Below are positions 29,235 through 39,552 of a DNA stretch of 56,837 bases, one piece after another. A program made the translations under genes and the position numbers. The stretch is from Hellea sp. Lineage in GTDB: Bacteria; Pseudomonadota; Alphaproteobacteria; Caulobacterales; Maricaulaceae. A model generated the notes under the pieces. The model ran no database searches and was not told the DNA's origin. It saw nothing but the letters and a program-made list of their open reading frames with translations. The stretch spans positions 1-56,837 of the forward strand of contig JAHDBU010000004.1 in NCBI GenBank assembly GCA_020630275.1, read 5' to 3'. Within the stretch, counting starts at the first letter, position 1. Every line of letters begins with the position of its first letter.

Positions 29235-31049
29235 ATGCACGCTTTTCGTAGCCACACATGCGGACAACTTCGCGGAAAAGATGCGGGGACAACTGTTCGT
29301 TTGTCCGGTTGGATACATCGTAAACGAGAGCACGCTAATGCGTTGTTTATCGACTTGAGAGACCACTATGGGGTTACCCAAGTCGTGGTTTATCCGATTG
29401 CAGATTTTTACGAAACTGCCAAACGAGCTCCTGCAGAGAGCGTCATTACAATTACTGGCGAAGTGCTGTCGCGCGACAACGACGCGATCAATAAAGAAAT
29501 CGACACAGGGGAAGTTGAAATTCGCGTCGACGAATTTATTCTAGAGAGTGTTGCAGAGCAGGTCCCCGTTCCAGTATTTGGAGAACCGGATTATCCAGAA
29601 GATTTGCGCCTGAAGTATCGCTATTTGGACCTCCGAAGAGAAACCCTCCACAAAAACATTATGCTACGTGGACAGGTGATTAACTCCATACGTCGACGCA
29701 TGGTTGATCAGGGTTTTTTCGAGTTTCAAACACCAATCCTGACTGCGAGCTCACCCGAAGGCGCGCGGGATTTCCTAGTGCCTTCGCGCCTCAACCCAGG
29801 GAAATTTTACGCCCTGCCGCAAGCGCCGCAACAATTCAAGCAATTGATCATGGTTTCAGGCTTTGATCGGTATTTCCAGATCGCGCCTTGTTTCCGAGAT
29901 GAAGATGCCCGCGCTGATCGATCTCCCGGTGAATTTTATCAGCTCGATATTGAAATGAGTTTTGTCACGCAAGACGATGTTTTTAATGCCATTGAGCCGG
30001 TTATGGCCGGTGTCTTTGAAGAATTCGCAAATGGGCGGACAGTTGAGACGCCGTTCCCTAGAATTCCTTATAAAGAAGCCATGGAAAAATACGGCACGGA
30101 CAAACCTGACCTGCGTAATCCTATCCTCTTGAAGGATGTGTCTGAATTTTTCACGGATGAAAGCCTCACTGGATTTGGAATTTTTGCCAAGATTACTGGT
30201 GGTGGCGGTAAAGTTCTCGCTATTCCTGCCCCAAAAGCCGCGAAGGAGAAATCCCGTAAGTTCTTTGATGACATGGACAAATGGGCCAAAAAAGAAATGC
30301 AGATGCCCGGACTCGGATATGCTCGTTTATCTGAAGGAGACGACGGATCAACGCGCTCTCAAGATCCTGTTTTGAAAAACTTCAAACCAGATCATTTGGC
30401 TAAGTTCCTGGAGGCAACTGGGCTCACGGCCGGCGACGGTGTTTTCTTTGCTGCTGGTAAAAAATCCGACGCCTATAAATTAGCTGGCGCTGCTCGGAAC
30501 AGTCTTGGCGAACAATTGGAATTGCTCGATGATGGCATTTTCAAATTCTGCTGGATTGTCGATTTCCCAATGTATGAGTGGGATGAGGACAACAAGAAAA
30601 TCGACTTTTCCCACAATCCGTTTTCTATGCCGCAGGGCGGTATGGCAGCTTTGGAAAATGCTAAATCCGACGAAGAGCTTCTGGATATTTTAGCCTATCA
30701 ATATGATATCGTTTGTAACGGCGTTGAGCTTTCATCCGGGGCAATCCGGAACCATAAGCCAGAGATTATGTATAAGGCTTTTGAGAACGTTGGATACGGC
30801 CCTGAAGTCGTTGATGATAAATTTGCGGGAATGATTAATGCGTTCAAATCCGGTGCACCACCTCACGGAGGAATTGCGCCTGGAATTGATCGTATCGTTA
30901 TGCTGCTAGCCGGGGCGAAAAACATCCGGGAAGTCATATTATTCCCGATGAATGGTCAGGCACAAGATCTGATGATGAATGCGCCATCTGACGCAGATCC
31001 AAAGCAGTTGAAAGAGCTATATCTCAAGCATTTACCGATTGAAGAGTAG
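29235..31049 (+). CDS. aspS: Aspartate--tRNA(Asp/Asn) ligase
   Basis: [91 protein letters not shown]. Start ATG 29235. Confidence 0.98.
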   Translation: MHAFRSHTCGQLRGKDAGTTVRLSGWIHRKREHANALFIDLRDHYGVTQVVVYPIADFYETAKRAPAESVITITGEVLSRDNDAINKEIDTGEVEIRVDEFILESVAEQVPVPVFGEPDYPEDLRLKYRYLDLRRETLHKNIMLRGQVINSIRRRMVDQGFFEFQTPILTASSPEGARDFLVPSRLNPGKFYALPQAPQQFKQLIMVSGFDRYFQIAPCFRDEDARADRSPGEFYQLDIEMSFVTQDDVFNAIEPVMAGVFEEFANGRTVETPFPRIPYKEAMEKYGTDKPDLRNPILLKDVSEFFTDESLTGFGIFAKITGGGGKVLAIPAPKAAKEKSRKFFDDMDKWAKKEMQMPGLGYARLSEGDDGSTRSQDPVLKNFKPDHLAKFLEATGLTAGDGVFFAAGKKSDAYKLAGAARNSLGEQLELLDDGIFKFCWIVDFPMYEWDEDNKKIDFSHNPFSMPQGGMAALENAKSDEELLDILAYQYDIVCNGVELSSGAIRNHKPEIMYKAFENVGYGPEVVDDKFAGMINAFKSGAPPHGGIAPGIDRIVMLLAGAKNIREVILFPMNGQAQDLMMNAPSDADPKQLKELYLKHLPIEE

Positions 31050-31064
31050 AGATTACTCTTCAAT
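31038..31064. terminator. Bidirectional hairpin formed by the last codons of aspS and the convergent pentapeptide gene
   Basis: ATTGAAGAGTA-GAGAT-TACTCTTCAAT, perfect 11-bp stem; TTTT follows on +. Confidence 0.7.
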
Positions 31065-32003
31065 TTTCCGGCGTATGCCCAAGAGGTCAGCATGAACGCG
31101 CTGCAAAGCACGACGGCCTTCTGGTGTGGTATTTTTCATCAGGATTTCAAGGTTTTGAATAGCCCGTTCCGATCGTAGAGCGATCTCCCTATCCCGGGCG
31201 GCCATATATCCGTGCTCGGCGATATCATGAATTTCCGAGTCTTCTGAGTTTTCTTTGCAATAGGTAATTGTCAGGTCCACAGGCAATTGTGTCTGGCCGT
31301 CACCACAGGCCGCATCAAGATGCTCTTGGGTCAATCCGCGCACTAGTACCATTTTAGCGCCTGATAGATCGGCTCCGGTAAAATTAGCAGCGCTCACATT
31401 AGCTGTGCCAAAATCGACTTTAACCAGAGTCGCGTCGACAAAACTTGCTCCCGTTAAATTAGCGCCGTCTGCTGTTGCCAGCGTTAAATCAGACCCCTCG
31501 AAAGAGGCTGCCAAAGCAGATAAGCGGCTGAGGTTAGCCCCTTTCAAACTTGAGCGTGTGATGCGCCCCTTTCGGAGTTCCGCCGCGGCTAGCGTTGCGC
31601 CTTGTAAATCGGACTCTTTCAAATTTATTTCGGTCAACGTCGAGTCCTTGAGATTGGCACCACGAAGCAGAATATTATGGGCATTCACTCTTGCAAAAAA
31701 CGACCGACTGAGTTGCGCGCCCGATAGATTGGAATTCTCAATCTCGGCACCGGAGAAATTGACACGGTTCAAAATAGCGCCGGACAGATCAGAATGCTTC
31801 ATATTGGTTCCGCTATAATCGGCCCCCGAGAGATCACATCCTGAGCAATTCATATTAGAAATACTGATCTGTTTTTTAACGCTGGTTTTATAGTCCCATT
31901 GTGCCTGGGAAACCCCGGCCGTTGATGCAATCAGAGCAACAGAGAACAGCGCACGATGGAAAATACTGTAAGTCATCGCGACGCTTATAAACGTCTGTTG
32001 CAT
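31053..32003 (-). CDS. Secreted pentapeptide-repeat protein
   Basis: Signal peptide (ALFSVALIASTAGVSQAQ); A(N/D)LxG-type repeats GADYSGTNMKHSDLSGAILNRVNFSGAEIENSNLSGAQLS. Confidence 0.92.
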   Translation of the reverse strand: MQQTFISVAMTYSIFHRALFSVALIASTAGVSQAQWDYKTSVKKQISISNMNCSGCDLSGADYSGTNMKHSDLSGAILNRVNFSGAEIENSNLSGAQLSRSFFARVNAHNILLRGANLKDSTLTEINLKESDLQGATLAAAELRKGRITRSSLKGANLSRLSALAASFEGSDLTLATADGANLTGASFVDATLVKVDFGTANVSAANFTGADLSGAKMVLVRGLTQEHLDAACGDGQTQLPVDLTITYCKENSEDSEIHDIAEHGYMAARDREIALRSERAIQNLEILMKNTTPEGRRALQRVHADLLGIRRKIEE

Positions 32004-32070
32004 GAACTTCGAGTAAAAATACGGTAATGTAGCGGACCAATTACACTTCTAATGGGAATTAATTAGGACC

Positions 32071-35000
32071 TTAAGAACACCCCGTTGTTGTCCCGCATGT
32101 ATCGCATTTCAAGCACGTACCATTGCGAACAAGCGTAAAATGTCCGCACTCGTTACAAGAATCGCCTGTATAGCCCCGAAAACGAGCCTGATTTGACGCA
32201 GAATAAGATCTCGTCTCATTAGCGGATCTTGCCGCCCTTATACTCTCATCCGACATTTCGATATTTTCTTCATCGATGGCCAAATCCAATGCATCTCGTT
32301 GCTTTTCATTCGCTGATCTCGTGACAAAAGGGACGACGTTTCTTTCAGGGACGTCTCGATTAAACCCCTTGGAATAGCCCGGAAGGAATAATTGCTCACC
32401 CGCCTGCCCTGGTCCAGGATTACGCTCTTCTTCGCCCCGACCAATATGGTCCGGCGTCGCTTCGTCCGGATTGACATGAGCCAGATCATCCCACCCAAGA
32501 TAAGAAACCCCCAACTCTCGGAAGATATAATCGAGAATGGAGTTTGCGAACTTGATCCGGTCGTTTCCAACCACGGGGCCGGATGGTTCAAACCGGGTAA
32601 AGACAAAAGCCTCGACAAATTCGTCCAGAGGAACGCCGTATTGTAGACCAATGGAAATAGCGATGGCAAAATTATTCATCAAAGACCGGAAGGCGGCGCC
32701 TTCTTTGTGCATGTCGATGAATATTTCGCCTAGGCGACCGCTCTCAAATTCACCCGTATGCAGATAGACCTTATGCCCACCAACTGTTGCCTTTTGGATA
32801 TAGCCAGTTCGGCGGTCGGGCAATCGCTCGCGCTCTATGGGCTTTTCGACAATACGTTCAATAACTTTTTCAACAATGCGCTCAGTGGTTTGTACGGTTT
32901 TCTGGGCCGTCGATTGCTCCAGCGCTTCTTCAAGTAATTCTAGATCTTCATCTCCAAATATGGCCGAATTCAAAGGTTGTGATAGCTTTGAACCATCGCG
33001 ATAAATAGCAATAGATTTCAACCCTTGTTTCCAGGCCAAATCATAAATATCGCGGCAATCGGTAATGCTGGATTTTGCCGGCATATTCACGGTTTTAGAA
33101 ATGGCCCCCGAAATAAAAGGCTGTGCGGCGGCCATCATCAAAACATGAGACTTTGCGCTCAAGGACCGAGTACCACTTCGCCCACAAGGCGTGGCGCAAT
33201 CGAACACTGGAAGATGAGCCTCTTTCAAATGGGGCGCGCCTTCTAATGTCATAGCCCCTGTACAGTAAATATTCGCCTGCAAAATTTCTTCTTCACTAAA
33301 TCCGAGCGCTGGCAGTAAATCAAAAGCGTGTTTGTCAATTTGCTCATCCGTCAATCCAAGTGCTTTTCGACAAAAATCCGGATCCAACACACTCGTTGAG
33401 AAGGCAAACCGTACATCAAACGCTTGCTGCAGTGAGTCTTCAATTTGAGAAATCTCTAGATCGCTAAAGCCCCGCTCCCTTAAGGCCCGGTGACCTATAG
33501 CCGGCGATCCTTTCAGGGTCCCACGTCCAAGTGCATATTCAATCATCTCTTCCGTTTTTTCTTGGGAATATCCAAGGACTTTCAATGCCAACGGCACCGC
33601 CTGATTGATAATTTTGAAATGCCCGCCACCAGCGAGTGATTTGAATTTCACGAGCGCGAAGTCAGGTTCAATTCCAGTCGTGTCGCAATCCATCAAAAGA
33701 CCGATCGTGCCTGTGGGCGCGATGACACTCACTTGCGCATTTCTAAAGCCGAATTCACCGCCCAGTTTTTCCGCCTCGCGCCAGGACCTCGCGGCGGCTG
33801 AAACCAACCCGTCAAAAGGACAAATATCTTCGTTCAATCCCAAGGGACGATAAGACAAGCCTTCATAGGTCTTTCGATTTTCAGCCGCTCGGCGGTGGTT
33901 CCTGATCACACGCTGCATGGAGGCAGAATTTTTTACATACCCCGGGAAAGGGCCAGCAAAAGCTGCCATTTCAGCTGAAGTTTTATAGGCGACACCTGAC
34001 ATTAGCGCCGTAATGGCGCCGCATACTGCACGGCCCTCTTCGCTGTCATATGCTAGGCCTGTTGACATTAAAAGGCCGCCAATATTGGCAAATCCAAGCC
34101 CTAATGTGCGGAACTCATAAGAACGTCTGGCTATAGATCGCGATGGGAATTGGGCCATTAGAACTGAAATTTCGAGAACGAGTGTCCATATCCGGCAGGC
34201 ATGCTCAAAAGCCTCTACATCAAACTGTCCATCAGATTTGAGGAATTTTGTCAGGTTCAACGAGGCCAGATTACAAGCGGTATCGTCTAAAAACATATAT
34301 TCCGAACAGGGGTTAGACCCCCGAATGTCGCCAGACTCTTTACATGTATTCCAGGCATTAATCGTGTCATGGAACTGGACGCCAGGATCGGCACTGCTCC
34401 AGGCGGCTCTGGCGATTTTTTGCCAAAGAGACCGTGCAGACACACTTTTTGCCACGGCCCCATCAACACGACGGACTAAATCCCAATGTTCGTCTCTTGC
34501 GACAGCTTTCAGAAAACGATCTGGTACTCTAACCGAGTTATTCGCATTTTGACCGGAAACAGTCGCATAAGCGGCCCCGTTCCAATCGGTCGACAATTCC
34601 TCGATTTGGATGGTTTCTATGCCCTGCGCGGCCAAAGCGAGAGCGCGCTGAATGATACCACCTGGAACGCCATCCCGCCGGGCATGCTGCATAGCGCGTT
34701 TTAAAGCGGTATTTTTAGCAGGATCAAAACAGTCATCCTGCGAGCCTGAGCAATTAAGGGCAGCCTCCATGACTTTATCCAGGCGTTTTTTCAACACCTT
34801 GGAGCCTGCGACCAATGCGGCGACTTTGACTTCTTCATCGGTTTTCCAGTCGATGAAAGCTTCGATATCCGGATGGTCGATATCGACGATGACCATTTTA
34901 GCGGCGCGTCGAGTTGTTCCGCCTGACTTAATGGCACCCGCAGATGCATCTCCAACTTTCAAGAAACTCATGAGACCGGATGACTGTCCGCCACCCGACA

Positions 35001-35706
35001 AAGGCTCGTCCACCCCTCGTAAGCTGGAAAAATTAGAACCCGTTCCCGAACCATACTTAAACAGCCTGGCTTCTCGGTGCCACAAATCCATAATGGAATT
35101 TTCACCTAATAAACGATCATCAACGGATTGGATAAAACAAGCATGAGGCTGCGGGCGTTCAAAGGCGTTTTTGGATTGATGCACATCCCCCGTTTCATGA
35201 TCGACATAATAATGCCCTTGCCCGTCACCAGTGAGGCCATAAGCCCAATGCAAGCCCGTGTTAAACCATTGCGGAGAATTTGGCGCGGCCATTTGAGAAG
35301 CAAGCATAAACCGAAGCTCGTCATTAAAGGCAGACGCATCGGCCTCGCTGTCAAAATAGCCGCCTTTCCAGCCCCAATAGGTCCAACAACCAGCCAGCCT
35401 ATCGAATACTTGGCGGGCATCGTCTTCGCCACGTGTGGACTTGCCAACGGGTACACGTCTATGAAGCCAAACCGGGATCCCGGCCTCGGTAACCTTTTTT
35501 GTTTTTGACGGAACTTCCGCGCGACGGAAATATTTCCGTGCCATGATATCACTTGCAACCTGCGAGAAATTCTCCGGAACCTTGAAGTCTCCGGTTTCAG
35601 ACATAACCGTACCGTCCGCTTTTCGCAAAACACTGCTAACGGTCTTAAACGCTATATTATCGTAAGGCCCTTTGCCTTTGTGCGTAAATTTTCGTGTTAC
35701 TTTCAT
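32071..35706 (-). CDS. nrdJ: Adenosylcobalamin-dependent (class II) ribonucleotide reductase
   Basis: About 1211 aa; [51 protein letters not shown]-terminal Cys-rich [28 protein letters not shown]. Confidence 0.97.
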   Translation of the reverse strand: MKVTRKFTHKGKGPYDNIAFKTVSSVLRKADGTVMSETGDFKVPENFSQVASDIMARKYFRRAEVPSKTKKVTEAGIPVWLHRRVPVGKSTRGEDDARQVFDRLAGCWTYWGWKGGYFDSEADASAFNDELRFMLASQMAAPNSPQWFNTGLHWAYGLTGDGQGHYYVDHETGDVHQSKNAFERPQPHACFIQSVDDRLLGENSIMDLWHREARLFKYGSGTGSNFSSLRGVDEPLSGGGQSSGLMSFLKVGDASAGAIKSGGTTRRAAKMVIVDIDHPDIEAFIDWKTDEEVKVAALVAGSKVLKKRLDKVMEAALNCSGSQDDCFDPAKNTALKRAMQHARRDGVPGGIIQRALALAAQGIETIQIEELSTDWNGAAYATVSGQNANNSVRVPDRFLKAVARDEHWDLVRRVDGAVAKSVSARSLWQKIARAAWSSADPGVQFHDTINAWNTCKESGDIRGSNPCSEYMFLDDTACNLASLNLTKFLKSDGQFDVEAFEHACRIWTLVLEISVLMAQFPSRSIARRSYEFRTLGLGFANIGGLLMSTGLAYDSEEGRAVCGAITALMSGVAYKTSAEMAAFAGPFPGYVKNSASMQRVIRNHRRAAENRKTYEGLSYRPLGLNEDICPFDGLVSAAARSWREAEKLGGEFGFRNAQVSVIAPTGTIGLLMDCDTTGIEPDFALVKFKSLAGGGHFKIINQAVPLALKVLGYSQEKTEEMIEYALGRGTLKGSPAIGHRALRERGFSDLEISQIEDSLQQAFDVRFAFSTSVLDPDFCRKALGLTDEQIDKHAFDLLPALGFSEEEILQANIYCTGAMTLEGAPHLKEAHLPVFDCATPCGRSGTRSLSAKSHVLMMAAAQPFISGAISKTVNMPAKSSITDCRDIYDLAWKQGLKSIAIYRDGSKLSQPLNSAIFGDEDLELLEEALEQSTAQKTVQTTERIVEKVIERIVEKPIERERLPDRRTGYIQKATVGGHKVYLHTGEFESGRLGEIFIDMHKEGAAFRSLMNNFAIAISIGLQYGVPLDEFVEAFVFTRFEPSGPVVGNDRIKFANSILDYIFRELGVSYLGWDDLAHVNPDEATPDHIGRGEEERNPGPGQAGEQLFLPGYSKGFNRDVPERNVVPFVTRSANEKQRDALDLAIDEENIEMSDESIRAARSANETRSYSASNQARFRGYTGDSCNECGHFTLVRNGTCLKCDTCGTTTGCS

Positions 35707-35859
35707 GGAGCTCACCTGCCAGAGAATAGAGATAAGCCTTTAAAAAACCATGTTCAAGGCTCTTTGGCGGTCGTGTTTCACAAACTCTATCACGGTAGAT
35801 TAACAAAATACTCATCGATCGTTAACTGGATTTTATGTCGAATCGATTATAGTGCGCTT

Positions 35860-35949
35860 ATGTTGAACTACATCGTCATACCTGGGGCGATTCTCGGTGT
35901 CATCTTGATGTTGGCTGTTATAGCCGCCGATATTCGCTCTGCCGGTTAA
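35860..35949 (+). CDS. Possible 29-aa single-TM small protein
   Basis: MLNYIVIPGAILGVILMLAVIAADIRSAG in the nrdJ-blc gap; no strong SD visible. Confidence 0.25.
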   Translation: MLNYIVIPGAILGVILMLAVIAADIRSAG

Positions 35950-36566
35950 CCCGGCGTTTGATCAACCCAGATTAAGTCTTCGGTATCGAAGCCCATAGCG
36001 TTGATTTTATTCAAAAATTTCGATTTCACCCGATCCGAAATCGTCGGTGTACGCGATAACAACCAGAGATATCTTTTATTGTGGTTTGTTACAAAACTGT
36101 ATTGGTAGTTTTCGTCCAATTCAAACACGACATAGGGGCCATATATAGGCCCAAAAAAAGAAACCTTTAGGTGACCTTTATCTTGACCATCAACAAAATA
36201 AGCCTTCCCATTGGCCGTTTTCCACTTTTGCTTATTAGGCTTATATCCTTTGTTGACGACTTTAATGCCGCCATCCGCTCGCATGGAATAGTTTGCGGTG
36301 ACTTGCGTCATACCTTTTTCAAATCGGTTTTCGATGCGCGCAATTTCATACCATTGGCCCAGATAACGTTCTGATTTGAAATTGCTAACTGGTTGAACAT
36401 CAGGCGCGAGGGTCGTTGAACAGGCGGAAAAGAGAAGAGTCAGAACAAGTACCATCGAGTTGCGAATGAAGCACATACAGAAATCCTGCTTGAGAGAATG
36501 TAAAAAGAGAACTATCAGGCTGAATATGACCGACACCTCTCCATTATTCAAACCCTTCAACTGCAA
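35946..36566 (-). CDS. blc: Outer-membrane lipoprotein Blc-like lipocalin
   Basis: Lipobox LLFSACS; YLGQWYEIARIENRFEKGMTQVTANYS; YLWLLSRTPTISD. True start probably MCFIRNSMV or nearby. Confidence 0.92.
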   Translation of the reverse strand: MQLKGLNNGEVSVIFSLIVLFLHSLKQDFCMCFIRNSMVLVLTLLFSACSTTLAPDVQPVSNFKSERYLGQWYEIARIENRFEKGMTQVTANYSMRADGGIKVVNKGYKPNKQKWKTANGKAYFVDGQDKGHLKVSFFGPIYGPYVVFELDENYQYSFVTNHNKRYLWLLSRTPTISDRVKSKFLNKINAMGFDTEDLIWVDQTPG

Positions 36567-37629
36567 AAACCTGACATTGCCTAATCGAATTGTTATGGCG
36601 CCTATGACCCGGGAACGTTCACCTGATGGTGTCCCCGGTCCTGATGTTGCAGCTTATTACGCGCGCAGGGCTGCAGCTGATGTTGGCTTGATCATAACCG
36701 AGGGCACAACGATTGACCGTGACGGGGCTTCATCTGATCCCAATATTCCGAATTTTCACGAAGCCAAGGCTCTCATAGGGTGGAAAAACGTCGCCGATGA
36801 AGTCCATAAAGTCGGTGGCAAAATAGCGCCACAGCTCTGGCATATGGGCATGATGCGCAAACCTGGTACTGGACCCAATCCAGAAGCGAGTAGCGATAGC
36901 CCATCGGGGATAACCCATACGGGGAAACAGGTGCTTCCAGAGCCCACAACCCGTGACGTCGAAGATATGATCGCCGCTTATGCCAAGGCTGCGGGCGAAG
37001 CCGTTAAATTAGGTTTTGATTGCGTGGAAATTCACGGTGCGCATGGCTATTTGGTGGATCAATTTTTCTGGGACGGCATGAACCAGCGCTCAGACAAATA
37101 TGGCGGAGGGTTGCTGCAACGCGCGCAATTTGGCGGAGATATTATTCGAGAAACACGCAAAGCCGTAGGTCCGGATGTCCCGATTATTTTACGCTGGTCG
37201 CAGTGGAAACAACAAAACTATGAAAGCCGTCTGGCGAACACGCCTGAAGAGCTCGAAAATTTTCTAGGTGTATTCGTCGATGCGGGCGTTGACATTTTAC
37301 ATTGCTCTACCCGTCGTTTCTGGGAACCGGAGTTTGAAGGATCAGATTTGAACCTGGCAGGCTGGGCCAAAAAGCTAACTGGGCTGCCGACAATCGCCGT
37401 GGGCTCTGTTGGCTTGTCGGTCGATTTCATCTCGACACTCGTCAAACAGGAAAGTTCTGCCAAACGGTCCCTGGACGATCTTATGGTACGGTTGGATGCT
37501 GGCGAATTTGATCTGGTCGCTGTCGGGCGAGCTCTTTTGCAAGACCCTCTTTGGGCGCAAAAAGTCAAACAAGGCCGGATGGACGAATTAGAGGATTATG
37601 ACCCGGCGGCCCGCTCGGTTTATTATTAA
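36526..37629 (+). CDS. Old-yellow-enzyme family NADH:flavin oxidoreductase
   Basis: LPNRIVMAPMTRERSPDGVPGPDVAAYYARRA; GFDCVEIHGAHGYLVDQFFWDGMNQRSDKYGG. Start MTDTSPLFKPF preferred. Confidence 0.94.
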   Translation: MTDTSPLFKPFNCKNLTLPNRIVMAPMTRERSPDGVPGPDVAAYYARRAAADVGLIITEGTTIDRDGASSDPNIPNFHEAKALIGWKNVADEVHKVGGKIAPQLWHMGMMRKPGTGPNPEASSDSPSGITHTGKQVLPEPTTRDVEDMIAAYAKAAGEAVKLGFDCVEIHGAHGYLVDQFFWDGMNQRSDKYGGGLLQRAQFGGDIIRETRKAVGPDVPIILRWSQWKQQNYESRLANTPEELENFLGVFVDAGVDILHCSTRRFWEPEFEGSDLNLAGWAKKLTGLPTIAVGSVGLSVDFISTLVKQESSAKRSLDDLMVRLDAGEFDLVAVGRALLQDPLWAQKVKQGRMDELEDYDPAARSVYY

Positions 37630-38633
37630 TTGGTCAAAACGATCCGGTAACGCGCCTTTCCAGACTTCAATCGTGCAATGGCGTCATTGATATCGGACAT
37701 TTCGAAATATTCGACTTGAGGCTCTATTGTGTGGCGTGCACAAAACTCGAGCATCGTGGCGATGGTCGAAGGGGACCCCGTATCCGAGCCACCCACTGAT
37801 TTCTGCCCCGCCACCAACGACATAGAATGAATGGGCATTGGCTCGGTGACGATCCCAACCTGTACGAGCTTTCCCCGAGGCGCTAGCGCCGCCATGTAAT
37901 TAAACCATGGTAGGTTCACATTGACGGTGGAAATAATCATATCAAATCGGCCTTTCAGCGCGGCGATCGCGTCATTGTCTTTCGAATTAACGACGTAATG
38001 TGCTCCCAGTTCTTTGAGCTCATCCGTTTTGTCCGCGGAGCTCGTGAAGGCTGTCACTTCGCATCCCCAAGCCTTGGCAAATTTCAGCGCCAGATGTCCC
38101 AGGCCCCCAATTCCAATCACCGCAACTTTGTGGATCGGTAAAAGTCCGTAATCCAACATCGGGGCAAAAACCGTAATGCCACCGCAAAACAAAGGTCCAA
38201 CAGCTTTGGGATCCAGTCCATCCGGCAGTGGAATTGCCCAGGCCGCTTGCGCGCGAACCTTGTCGGCAAATCCGCCGTATCGTCCTACGATTGTCGGACG
38301 GGCTTTGCGGCAGTGATGATGGCTCCCTTGTGAACATTGGGCGCAAGTCAGACAGCTTTGGGACAGCCAGCCAACACCGACCATCTGCCCCTCTTCCAAA
38401 TGCGTGACGCCCGTGCCCAATTTGCTAATACGTCCCACGACTTCGTGCCCAGCCACCAAAGGATACCGCGCGAAGCCCCATTCATTCTCAATCATGGACA
38501 GGTCTGAGTGACAAAGACCACAAGCCACAACATCAATCTCAACCTGATCTGATGCCAACTCCCCGGGGTCATATTCGATTTTTTCCAGTTGAGCACCTGC
38601 TGCCGAAGCGGAATAAGCTGAAATTGTACCCAT
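37626..38633 (-). CDS. Zinc-dependent NAD(P)-dependent alcohol dehydrogenase
   Basis: CGLCHSDLSMIENEWG, GHEVVGRI, VGIGGLGHLALKFAKAWG, four-Cys zinc site CLTCAQCSQGSHHHC. ATG 38633 has GGGGAG upstream. Confidence 0.94.
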   Translation of the reverse strand: MGTISAYSASAAGAQLEKIEYDPGELASDQVEIDVVACGLCHSDLSMIENEWGFARYPLVAGHEVVGRISKLGTGVTHLEEGQMVGVGWLSQSCLTCAQCSQGSHHHCRKARPTIVGRYGGFADKVRAQAAWAIPLPDGLDPKAVGPLFCGGITVFAPMLDYGLLPIHKVAVIGIGGLGHLALKFAKAWGCEVTAFTSSADKTDELKELGAHYVVNSKDNDAIAALKGRFDMIISTVNVNLPWFNYMAALAPRGKLVQVGIVTEPMPIHSMSLVAGQKSVGGSDTGSPSTIATMLEFCARHTIEPQVEYFEMSDINDAIARLKSGKARYRIVLTN

Positions 38634-38643
38634 GGTCGCTCCC

Positions 38644-39552
38644 CTAAATTTCCGAGGTGATTTTGTAGCCGTTATCTTCCAACAAAGATTTGAGCGCTGC
38701 GATATGTTCCGGACCTGTTTCGCAACACCCGCCAATGATCTGTAGACCAGCGTCTACACAGCGTAATCCCCACTTCGCATAAGCCTCGGGTCCAAGATCG
38801 CTTCTGGCCGATAAGGACTCCACGGTACCCCCTGCATTGAGTGCAGCGATTGATGTGAACCCATTCGCATAAGCCCCGGTCGGGACGGGTAAATTGGCTA
38901 GGATTGGCAAGGACTCTTCAATGGTCTCGGGCATAGAACAATTGACCATAACCGCATCAGCGCCAGCTTCAATGACTTTTTCCGATGCCTCTTCCAAGGA
39001 TTCTCCGGATCGTAAAACGCCACTCTTTTGATCGTCGAGTGTAAATGCCGTCCAGCATGGCAATCCCGTTTCTTTGGCGGCTCTGGTCGCGGCGACGCCC
39101 TCCCTTATATTGGATGCGGTCTCAACCATAAAATGCTCGACGCCACCCTTTTGCAAAGCGACAAGCTCGCGAAAACTATTTAAGCAGTCATCTTCGCAAG
39201 GTGACATGCCGGGTTTATAACTCGCAACGAGCGGCGGCAGGCAACCGGCTATACGAACGTCTTCTATTCCGCATTCAGACTTGGCCGCGTGGGCAACAGC
39301 AATAGCCGCATCATGAATGGGTTTGAGCAATTCCACACTCGCATCGCGCCCCAATCGCTGTCGAGTTGCCGTATAATTATTTAACGTAATCAAACGCGCG
39401 CCAGCTCGAATGAAATCAGCATGAACTGTTTGGACAAGTCCGGGGTCGTCAAGCATGACATGTGTCGACCACATGGGCGATGGTTCGGCGTCTGAGCGCT
39501 TGAAGATTTCCTGCCCGACCCCGCCGTCGAGCAATACAATAGATCGGCTCAT
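38644..39552 (-). CDS. Homocysteine S-methyltransferase family protein
   Basis: LLDGGVGQEIFKR; VNCSMPETI; IIGGCCETGPEHIAAL. Confidence 0.9.
   Translation of the reverse strand: MSRSIVLLDGGVGQEIFKRSDAEPSPMWSTHVMLDDPGLVQTVHADFIRAGARLITLNNYTATRQRLGRDASVELLKPIHDAAIAVAHAAKSECGIEDVRIAGCLPPLVASYKPGMSPCEDDCLNSFRELVALQKGGVEHFMVETASNIREGVAATRAAKETGLPCWTAFTLDDQKSGVLRSGESLEEASEKVIEAGADAVMVNCSMPETIEESLPILANLPVPTGAYANGFTSIAALNAGGTVESLSARSDLGPEAYAKWGLRCVDAGLQIIGGCCETGPEHIAALKSLLEDNGYKITSEI

Noticed and set aside
31053-32003. Pentapeptide-repeat protein near gyrA as a Qnr/MfpA-type gyrase protector
   Set aside because: It has a clear N-terminal signal peptide, so it is likely exported and cannot act on gyrase in the cytoplasm; gyrA is also about 4 kb away on a separate unit.
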